Positions 46,457 through 57,600 of a stretch of 64,000 nt of DNA are shown piece by piece. Source of the DNA: Haemonchus contortus (Eukaryota; Nematoda; Chromadorea; Rhabditida; Trichostrongylidae). The notes below the pieces were generated by a model. That model was given only the letters and a program-made list of their open reading frames with translations, was not told where the DNA came from and did not search any database. Numbering within the stretch: the stretch's first letter is position 1; each line of letters starts with the position of its first letter. The DNA is taken from positions 35,937,505 to 36,001,504 of the forward strand of contig LS997567.1 of NCBI GenBank assembly GCA_000469685.2. Reading direction: 5' to 3'. Made by a program: the position numbers and the translations under genes.

Positions 46457-48692
46457 ATGCACCATAAGTTACTATTGTTGTGCCTTTCATTTTCACTGTT
46501 CCAATTGTCCCTGGCACAACAGGATGATGGTTGGTTTACTAGTACATACGTCCATGACCTGGGTGTTGAGTATCCAGACCCCATTCCAGAGACTTGCCCA
46601 CCTGTTCTGGACATAGCATTCGTTCTGGACACCTCTGGAAGTATAGAGGAAATCTACAACGAACAAGTTCGATGGACTGTCTCCCTAACCGATGCATTAC
46701 CAATTGCTCAGGGTGCTGTGCGGTTAAGCACAATACAGTACGCTCTACTTTACTGTACCTACTACTACCAGCACATGAGCATGAGAAAATACTTCCTAGA
46801 TATGCTGGCTATCCGTTGACCGAATTCAGTCTCGATACTTACAACGACAAGGGTGAAGTTGAACGTCACCTTCGAGAAATGTCATTCCAGTCAGGGGTGA
46901 CCAGGACGGGATATGCACTGAGACGAGCCGAAGACGAACTTTTCAACGAGGACCGAGGTGCAAGGTCAGTTCCAGTTGAGTGAAGGGAAAATGTGCGTCA
47001 TAATCTTTAAAAAATTTCTCAGATAACCTTGATCAGAGGAGTAGACAGTGGCAAACCAGGCCACAGTTGTACTTGTCATTTCGAGACGACGTGGTGTTTT
47101 TTTTTTTGAATTCCAAAAAAAATCCGTTTTAAACATGACTTCTGCCCATTTTTCAACGAGTTGGGTTTATTCTCTTTAAAGCTCTGCATATTCACTCATA
47201 CCCTCTTGACTGGTAATCATTTACCTCCAACAGGTCTTTCTGAGCAGAGTAGCTGATAGCTAAAAGCCTAAAGTTGAAGGCTAGAAGCAGCTACTCGTGG
47301 AACTACTTGAAGCTTCATTTAGTGCATTCAGTTCCCTGTAAGATAGTTAAAAAAATGAAGAATTCATTAGTTTTTCATATTTTTGTTTACTCCGCCTTCA
47401 TATTTTTCTATATTCAGAAGAAACGCCAGCAAAATTGTTGCCCTTTTCACTGATGGCTTGTCAATCGACGATCCACTGAAGCCATCTGAACATTTACGGC
47501 TTCTAAGAGGTTGAAACCTTCAATAATCATTTTCTAAACTTCTTCAAAAGTCTCTCCTTCGCTGTTTCATGTTTCATGTCAGTTTTTTGAGTTTCCTTCT
47601 TCTATCAGGAGTAAAAATCTACGTCGTAAGCGTTAGTGCCGATGGATTTGTGCCGGAAATGCAACGAATCGCTGGTGAAAGCGCAAACGTCTACGGGTGA
47701 GAAACTGTAATTAGTTGGTCGTGTTCCGTGTATACTAGTGAAAGGCCGTCCGATGACACGTATAGATTATAGTAATGCCTTTTTCAAGATGGCGTACGAG
47801 AGGCTGTGGCGTTCACGGAAAAACCTGTTTTGTTGGAACTTTTTCTTTTCGAGAACACCTGCAATACTTTGGCGCAAGGAATGAGCTTTGGTGGTTTGAG
47901 AGGAGTGGGTAGAACCATTTTGCAACCAAATTACCACCTTCCGAGGATTTTGTTAACAGCTCGGGAAAAATGACAAAGCCGCGACGTCCTAGTATCATAC
48001 CGTCCAATTTACCAGGTGATTATCCAGTCTTGGTTACTGTAATATACTGTATTACCGCTCATATTGGCACCGGTGACATTATCTTGTGTTAAATAATAAA
48101 AAGAGTTCACCACTATTCAAGCAGAACTCTGAGATTTTGAATTCCGGCTCCACTTTTTTCAGTCCCTACGTTCAGTCCGAGTGGTTATTCGTGGAACACT
48201 ACCTTATGGCGCCTGAAAGTTCCATTTCATTCCTTGTATGCTTTTTTAAAAGAGATTGGGCATGAAAGTCAAGCAATTTTTGATCTCGATTTCTTGGGAA
48301 GATGAGGCAGCGCCGGGTGGCGCACCATCACCCAAGGGGCTCGAGAATCAAATCCCGACCGGTACCCTTTTTGGGCAATCGAGCCGTGCGTCCTTCCCAG
48401 GCTGTTGAATTGGTTACAGATATGTTTGGAAGGATAAAAGTATATACTTGTATATGGCTAGCCATAGCCAGCTATTGAATAAGCCACTTAGCCATAGCCA
48501 TGCATACAAAAGGCCACTGCGATTCTGAATGAATGTTGATTGCGGGGCGCATCCCAAAAAAGACTTTATTTCTCATACTTCCACTTCTTTATCTGAGTAT
48601 ATCACATATTCAGGCCAGAAGATCTGCAGCTGCTAAAGGAGCGTTTTCTGAAAGATGTTGAAGAGGCTAGAGTCTGCGAAAGCGACCGGACG
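46457..48692 (+). CDS. Signal peptide and first vWA domain exons
   Basis: After the signal peptide, PPVLDIAFVLDTSGS places the MIDAS D-x-S-x-S at residues 58-62. A 62-bp intron (46738-46799) joins STIQY to AGYPLTEFSLDTYND. The exon to 46964 has SGVTRTGYALRRAEDEL, which supplies the MIDAS threonine. The exons 47418-47509 (KIVALFTDGLSIDD) and 47609-47696 (VKIYVVSVSADGF...RIAGESANVYG) give the core strand with its Asp-Gly and the last strands. The exon 48614-48692 (EDLQLLKERFLKDVEEARVC) is the closing helix. All MIDAS-type residues appear present, so metal binding is likely intact. Confidence 0.88.
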
Positions 48693-51600
48693 GTGAGGTT
48701 TTATCGTCCTTTTTTATCATCTTGACGCTCTAGGGGCTGGCAAAAGTTTTTCAAGCTGTAGGTTGAGGAAGAATAGCTCGCATTGAATGGTCAAAAGCAG
48801 AACATAAAAGCGTTCCATCCGTGAAAAAAGTCACTCCATTTTCAGAGTACTCGATCGTCAACTGGTTTAATTGAAAATTCAAGTTCAACCAAAGTCATTC
48901 CCATCGAAATCGCCAATGAAGTCCTCAGCTTACGTGAAGAGCCAGAATTCTTCACGCCATCCACGACTACTCCAGTGAAAGTGCACGATAATGAGTACAA
49001 ACCTACTAGTTGAGTTTTTACAGCACAGATTATGAATAAGAAAAAAGTATAGACGGCTGATAAGCTGTACCAACGCAACTACTTGTCTATACTTACTATA
49101 CTATTCCTTTCAGGTCTAAAAATACACATACTACTCCCAAACAGAGAGTATCTATCCATTCTGCAGAAGCCACTACAGCAGCCATCACAGCAACTGAAAT
49201 CTTCGAGCGAGTTTTGAAAAGTGTCGGAAGCGCGGTAAGGAATTTTACTAAGAAACTTAACAAGTAATTCTATCCTGTGATACCTTTGCAGTATAACAGC
49301 ACCACCTACTCGACTACATCAACCACAGCCGTGCGTGTACCACCATGGAAACCGAGGAAACCATCGGTCAGCTAACGATCGAGTTCATTATGACTGCCCG
49401 AAAATGTTGTAACACGAATTTAGATGTTTAAGGATATGGCCGTCATTAAAAATAAACCACGAACGAAGAAAATTCGAAAGATTATTCGAAGGAAATTGAA
49501 GCGCGTTCCCGGAATTTCAAGAAAGGACGAGTCTCGTAAGGTCGGCTTATAGTTTTATAATACAAACAGTTTCGCAAGTCTATATGTATAGATCTAAGTT
49601 CATATTTGAAAATGAGTGTTTTTTTCCTTAGGGTCACAAAATTATTCGGAAAAAAGTTCGAAGGGTGATTTCTCACGCAACATCGTTACCAGTAACGAAC
49701 GAACCAATACTGTATCGCGGTTCTGGTGATTTCTCGAGAATTTTGCCGATCACAGCAACTCCTCTACCAACTTTGATTCCTCAGGATGCTCAAGAGGTAA
49801 GCTGAAACAACTTTTGATGGGATTACCCAGCAAATAGCACACGCTACAGAAGATATTACTTTTGAAAATTTAAGTGTCGTACGGTTCACAAATGTTGCTT
49901 CACATTAGCTCATTTTGTATTTATTTCACAACTAGAGAAATGTTACAATATCATCGTCCAAAAATATGTAAAAACGAGAAAGGCATACAGAAAACAGGAG
50001 AAATTGATGTGAATTTGAATGTAAAATTGGTAAAAAGGATTAATAGTAGTGTTAGAAAGACTGGACCAAGCAGCCAGCTCCAAAGAGATACACTAGCGGT
50101 TTCAGCGCTTGAATGTTCGCAAGTATGGACGAATCAGATTGGCTGCTTTCAGTCTTCGACGTCCGTCCGTCCGTGACGGCGGCGCTAGACAGGATTGGCA
50201 ATGCTACATCACGTGCCAGCGTTGTCAACACCTATTTAGCGCCGCCGTCACAGCGCGCACGCGCCGGACAGACGGACGGATGAATCGTTGAAGTCTGAAA
50301 GCAGCCATTCGAAGTGTCACGAGGCTATTATTGTTTTACAGAGTCTTTTACTGTTGTATTCATTCAAATTGTCGCAAAATCTGCACACTTTGACAGGATA
50401 CCGTAATCTTGGTCAGATCACTGCGGTAATATTACATCAGATCACGGAGTGGCGGCCTCTTACCTCGAATGGCATGCCGCGCGGCGAGGCAACTAACAAA
50501 CGCAATCGATCGTCATAGACATAGCGCCAGGAGAGACAACTAGCTAAGAACCACCGCGAGCGAGCACATCTTGGGGCCCAGTCTCGGAAGACTATTTGTA
50601 TGCTTTAGATTATCCCTCTGAAAATCGGACTTTGCTTTGCATCTCAGAAGACCTCACGCTAGTCAGCAATTTCCAACATGAACTCTGCCTATCTGGGAGT
50701 GTATGTCGTTTGGCGTGATCCCTGCCATCGCGCCGCCCATTCGACGCGATTTGCGAGCTGGACAACTCGTCCACTTGATCGAGCAACCCACTTACCATCC
50801 AGCTGATAGAAGCCCGATCGAAGTCGCCACACTGATAGGCAGAATAACAAGCAGGTCCACGATGGGCGCCTAATTGTAGCGGCTCACTGTGGATCGGGCT
50901 AGATGGGCAGCGGGTTTCAATCGCTGGACGAGTTGTACAGCTCGAAAACCGAGCCGAATGGGTGGCGCGATGGCAGGGAACGCGCCAAACGACCGTCTCT
51001 CCCTATCTGGTCACGCTGCTGGACCTTATATTTCTATTTCTATCGTTTTTTCTCTGAATTCTCGTTACAGAAATCTACGATGGACTAGTACCAAGAGTAT
51101 CATAAACAACTTATTTCAGATAATGTTCACATCTACTACGATGAATCCTATGCAGTTCCTGCGAACAACCAAGGCTATCACAAATATACCGGACATCACT
51201 TTCAGTTCCCAAAATCAGAGCCCACCATCTACGCTTCCATTCACCCACGAAGGAATAATGGAGAGAAAACGAGCATTTGCATCGAAGACCACACTATTCG
51301 ACGAAAAATCCACCGCGTTCCCTACCCCACATGAAGGATCTGTGGGAGTACCACTATCGTTCGTTCCACGAACTGCATTTGATAAACCGGAATCTGCTAT
51401 GTTTCCTACTCCCCATGAAGGAGCCGTAGGGACACCACGTGCATTTGCTCCGAAAACCCTCCAAGGCAATGCTTTACGGCATAGGCCTGAGGTAACAGTG
51501 CCACCAGTGCCCTCTACAGAAGCTCCTCGAATAAGACCTACGGTAACAGTGCTGCCAGTGGCCTCTAAAGAAGCTCCTCGAATAAGACCTACGATAACAG

Positions 51601-54600
51601 TACCGCCAGTGCCCTCTACAGGAGCTCCTCGAATACTGGCTCCAGTACTCGCACCTCTACCTTTGGCTACACGAGTTTCCCAGACTGATGGTAAGTCCCC
51701 TCCTCACCACAGAACAATCGTCATCGTTAAAATGAAGAATGTTCCAGGTGGTTCCCGGGGGAAATGTCCGCTTGACATTCTGTTCATCGTTGACAGTTCA
51801 GGGTCCGTTGGAGAGATCTATGAAAAACAAAAGGTAAAATGTACTGAAACTCATAAATGTGAATGCTGTCATCTTTGAAGAAGTTACTATGTCAGGAATT
51901 TCTGTTTGACATGTTATCGTCAATCGAACCGGAAAACCAGTCGCACAGAGTTGGGCTCATACAATTCGCTGGTGCAAAATTGCAAAAGACTGAATGGTCC
52001 TTTGAGACATATCGCGACCACTCAGGATTGATGCAAGCATTCAATGGAGTACGTCATTTTACAGGTACGGCTTGTATTGATCACTATTTTCTTTGTTCGA
52101 AAAGGGATACCGCGCCTGCGATTGGTGGATTGTCGGTGGCAACCAATCATAGCTCACCTTGGCACGCGTGCGGAATCCACAATCAATACGGGACCAATGA
52201 TGAGATGCATTAAGTAGATTTATGAAATTCGCTAACATCTGCTTCCTAAATAGCATATGGGCAGAAATCTCTGGTAACGCCTAAAGGTGCAGTTCACGAC
52301 AATATCGAGGTATATGTTTCTAGACGACAATGGAGTGATGGGGCGGGGATCTTCAGAGAAAAATGAAGCTTCACAAAAGAAACAAAACTAGGGTTGGACG
52401 AGAATGTGGCATTCAAAGATGCATGGAATGGGTATTCGGACGAGCTGTAGCGCGATTTGCCATTGCCTATAGCTGGGTTCAGTAGGTTGGGGTGTGGTGC
52501 AGTAGGAACGAAATTGTCGCGTCGCGGTGAGCGGGGCGTCGCGCGCGCGTTCTTATCTACTGCTGCATAGCGCGTCACGCTATGCAGCAGTAGGTAAGAA
52601 CTACAAGAACAAAAGTGCTAATAGTAGAATTATGCATAAAATAATGATCGCATGTCGATTGAGCTGTATGAAGAACGCTAGAGCTGTAATAACGGCGAAT
52701 GAGTGGTCCGCGACAGCCGCGTGCGGCGAATCGATTACCCAAAATCGTTCCTAACGCCCGTCTCCCAGTAGGTTGCCAGTGTGCAACATGTGGGTCCCGG
52801 TGCGAATTTCGCAACCTCCACAGACTCTGCGAGCTTTCACGTAACACTCACAAGTATCATAGGCTAAATGGGAAGGACTGCACCTATATGTTAAGATTAT
52901 GGTACAATCACTAACTTTGCTCTCACCTGTTTACAAACAACTTCCCAGGTACCACATACATTGGCGCTGCCTTGGAGTCGGCAGTTCAGCTATTGGGATC
53001 TCGACGTCCAGACGTCACGACGCTCGTCATTTTGATCAGTGATGGGTGGAGTGATAGAACAATTCTACAACTTTCAACTCGATACTAGTAATTATCACTA
53101 TCATTGCAGCTTCTCTCAAGATGATGCAGTACGTCCTGCAGAAGTGATCCGAGCAATGAAAAATGTCGAACTCTACGCTGTCAGTCTTTCCCGACTCAGC
53201 AATCGGTATGGTATAACATCTCAATAGAGTACTTACATCTATTAATTACTGTCTATACTGTCTAATGAGATACCAAATTTTGTTAAGGAGTTATCTACAA
53301 CAAATGGTCAAAGACGAGGAAAAGATATCAATGGATAATGATACGAGTTACTTTGGTAATCGCCTTAAGTCCCGTATTAATTGTGGAAATTGATTGTTTT
53401 TAACATATCATTTTAAAATGATGTAATAATAAAGTTAATATGTTTTCTATCCAGATTACGAGGTAAAATGAGAAATAGAAAGAATGCAGGAAAGCATAGT
53501 CCGGGTAACCCTGAGGATGAGGAAAACCTCTGCTGATTTAAGTGTTGCTGATGAACCGGGATGAAGTTTACTGACCAGCAGCCTTCACTGTCTCGAAGGC
53601 TGAGGGTTCAGTTGGAGGTAGTGAAAAATAAAGTCTTTGGATGTTAATCAATACCGTTTTTCTTCGAGATTTCTGCAGTTCTACTTGCAGAGCGAGACGG
53701 GCAGTAGGAACGGTTTCAGGTAATGGATCCGCCGCACGCGGCTGTCGCGGATCATTTGCCTCGTTATAACAGTTCTGGCGTCCTTCATAGAGCTCAATCG
53801 CCCATAGCGGCATAAAAGGCAGTTCTGAACAGTTCTGGCTTGATGTAGTCAGCTCTTTGCGCAATTGCAACAACCGAAATCTCGTCCGAATACCCCTTCC
53901 ATGTTATTTCCGTCATGGCAATCTCGTCCAACCTCTATTTTCCCTACTTTTGAGGAGCCATATTTTTCTCGATATCGGCGAATTTCCTTGCTTTCTTCAC
54001 TACAAATGAACTATTCCCAAATTATACTTCCACCTTTCGACTAAAAAAAGGGTACCTCAAAATGATCGTGAACAGTGCCTTTAACCCAGTTCTTTCTCCA
54101 GGCATACTGGTGTTCCTCGGTCTTTTTTCATATGGGGTTGGTTATCCTGATGAACATCAGGGGCATTGAATTTAGAATCTAGTAAAGCAACCATATATCC
54201 GTTAACGAAACCACCCGAAATTATGCGAGTCATCTGGCTACAAAAGCTAATGGTACCGTAACTTTGAAAGATTCCATCACAGTGTGATTTTAACATGGAC
54301 GAAATAATAATTTATCGACATGCCAAGCGAACCGATCAGCTCACAAAAACAACATGTATGTGATAACAAATGACCAGTTCCTGTTTCCGAGATTCCCTAC
54401 ATACAAATCTCTCATACATACCTCCTATAGGATAGAGAATCGATCGGAAAGCCGCGATTCACAGGTATTTATACAAATAAGAAAGAGAATTCAAAAAGGT
54501 CCATGTGGAGGGAGGGGCGATGATGTTCAGACGCATTTCAAGTTCTCAAATGCTATCACTCTCTAAGAAAAACCCATTAAAGCATTACTCACCTCAAACA

Positions 54601-57600
54601 GGAACATCGACAAAATGAAAAATAATGGTTACAAACTATAGAATTACAACGAGAAAAGTAAAATTATGACATTATTCAGATGCGAGTCCACGAAATTAAT
54701 TATTAAATAGAAAAAAATCCACCGGCGCAGCATGGAATGACACGGAATTTAAGCTGAACTTGGGTAACATCAAAAAATTTGGCAGGTAGTGCAGAATTTC
54801 TGCGGGAAACGATTACGTAGAGGGCTGATAGTTGATAGGTACTATAACGAATGTCAGGAATTAGGTACAGGGCGACCGCACGCGTCTGAGCATGCGTCGC
54901 GGCTCGACCTGATCCACTCGACGCGAAATACGTGAACATGGGTAAAATGGAGGTGTTTAACAGCCTAGTTATCAACAGAAATCAATTAGTAATTTGCTAC
55001 AGGAAGCGACATACAGGACTAAAACACATGAGAACGCAGCAGAGTACAGGGATAGCGAATCATTTGATCATACGTTAGTCATTTGTACAAAGTAGTAAAA
55101 GTAAATGATTCGTGCAGGTGGCAATACTCCGTCGGACCTATGAGCAAATATTTTAAACGGAGATATTGGCAAAGCATTACTATACTACTATACGAGAACA
55201 ACTCATGAGACGACGTCAACGGCGGCGACGGCGCTCATCCATGTTCCCTTCGATAAGGGCGTGGTTCTGAGTAGTTCCACTACAAACACGACTCAACACA
55301 TTGTGTTCTGAGAATTGTTGCAAAGAAAAATATTTTGACTACTTAAATGCCAATAAAATTATGTAACAGGTTGTATAGACGGTGTCCGTTGTCGTTTTGT
55401 TATCAGTTTACGTTCCTGCGGATCTGTAGCACATTCAGTTAGCGTTTCCTCACTGACTGAACGATCCCTCGAGCCAGATTCAGCCAATTCCTGCAATAAA
55501 CAGCTTCTCACGAATCGTAAACAGATGAGGGAGTTGATTATTCCCTTGAAGGTGGAGGTGGCGTTTGAGCAGGAAGTTCAGAAGGGTTGACACCTTCAGC
55601 CTCACAGTGTATGTGTCCCTCAAATTCCTCGCGTGCGCTTCGTTGCGCGCGTCCGTCAGAATTAGGTCACGCCGCATTAGTCGTATGCGGCGGGTCAGCC
55701 CGCGATACTTGATGGATGTCGCAGTTGTCAGTGGGGCATACGGCTTGCGCTTGGTCCACGCAATCAGCCAGTGAGAAGATAACACGGACAAATGCAAATC
55801 ATTTGCTCCACTGATACTTGGTGGTACTGTAATGTCATCTCGAAACCTGAGTGGGTACGCCGCGTGCGAAGTGGGCGGGGTGACCTATTTTCCTCGGACG
55901 CGCGCAACGGATGTTCTCCAAATTCCTCGTGTCCTCGATTTTTTTTAGGATTGGTAAGTATACGCTTACCCCAATAACTCAATGTTCTACACTGCTCCGC
56001 TGAAGCCGTGTAAAACATCACACAACATTCGCATGTTTCAAGAAGGCTTAACAAGGAAATTACCCACCAAACGTGCTCACTACACCCGAACCCCAGATGA
56101 GCTTCTGGAGAAGGTGAAGAGGGTGATTTATCCAGTAAAGAGGTGAAACGAATCACCTCTTACCTTACTTGAATAGTTTGCCAATTTGTTATGGTCGCTT
56201 ACTATTTTACATGCTCCGCTGATTTTAGACATAGCTGTATTGGCACGATTCCTCTGAATTTGCGGCCGGAATACGGTCCCCGTGGTTTTTTGTCTTTCGG
56301 TTACGGACGGGGTTGATCGAGTGGCATTTAATATGCATGTAGCAGCTCAAACATCAAAAAAAGTTGGGCTTCGTCAAAAAAATCATTTAGCAGAGTCCAC
56401 TATTCCCAAAAGGAACAGATGAGATCCCTGTGTCGCTAGTTCCGGAACCATGTTAGACCGTCGTCCCCACACCTCCAGTGCAACCATTTATTTTACGCCA
56501 GAGAACATTCTGCACTGCACTACATTGTCTAAGGAAAACTTTGTAAATTCAAAATTCAAATACTGACTTTGTAGTGATACAGCTGTTGTTTCACTGTATT
56601 GAGCTCCGATTGTTGATCCTGTATCACTTGCATCAGGGCTTTCAAATGATTCATCAATGGTGCGGCAATGGCAGTGAGCTGAAAGCTTGTCATTTGGAAT
56701 TGGTCCCTTTTGACACATTTTATTACTCTCTTCGAGAGTTCATCCTATATGAGACCGTTCCAGAAACGAATTTCACTAACCTTGTAGCAGGGCACGGAGG
56801 GTAGGTTTTTCTCGGCGTCATCAAGGACAAGCAACGAAGCGCCAGGATTCGCTTCATCGGCCTCTTTTCGTGCATTCATACCTGAAATTAAAAGTTCCGA
56901 ATTGAAATGGAGAAAAGGATAGGTTTTTATCACTGGTATCTACACGATATTACCTTGATTAATACTGTCAAGTAATCGATTTCCGTGCACTATAGCAGAC
57001 ATCGCTAGCTCTTTGCAATCGCGTTGCTTCAAATCTGCCACAGCCAGACCGCCTAACAATTCCGTCAGCTTCTCCAGCTCTTCTGTCCTTCCCTTCTACA
57101 AAATTGAGTAATTTCTAGCTAAAGTAGCTCCCATTCAAGAAAATGCAAGCAGATCCCTGTTTCAAGGCGACGCCTTGGGGGAGCACCTTGATTGGTGGAT
57201 GCACCCGACCAATGACAGGCTCGCAAGGAGACGGTCAAGAGACCGGTGCCGCAGACTGAATTAATCAAGCTTCTCTCAAATTTACCTTCTCTCCAGGTAA
57301 AAATTGTGCCAAAATTGTTTGCTTGGTAAGTAGAGCTTGGAAGATGACGTCATCACTACGCCGTAATCGTTCCGTTGGGGTGAGTACTGGTTGGGCATGT
57401 TCTAGTACTGTAGGTTGTTGCACAGTAATTTCTGATGCATGAACCAGTCGTGGGTGTGTCAGCACATGGACCTTCAATGACATACCTATTAATGAAGTAA
57501 AGATGGGAACAGAGGAAAAGCCTCTAACCTTCGCTAAACCATCCGAATCCAGGGATGAACTCGTGCCAACTTCGAAATTGCAGTGTCTGAAGACACAAAA

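Noticed and set aside
49937..49969. Possible small exon (RNVTISSSKN) in the vWA linker
   Set aside because: Would leave the reading frame in phase 2 before an exon that starts in phase 0, creating a stop; skipping it keeps frame.
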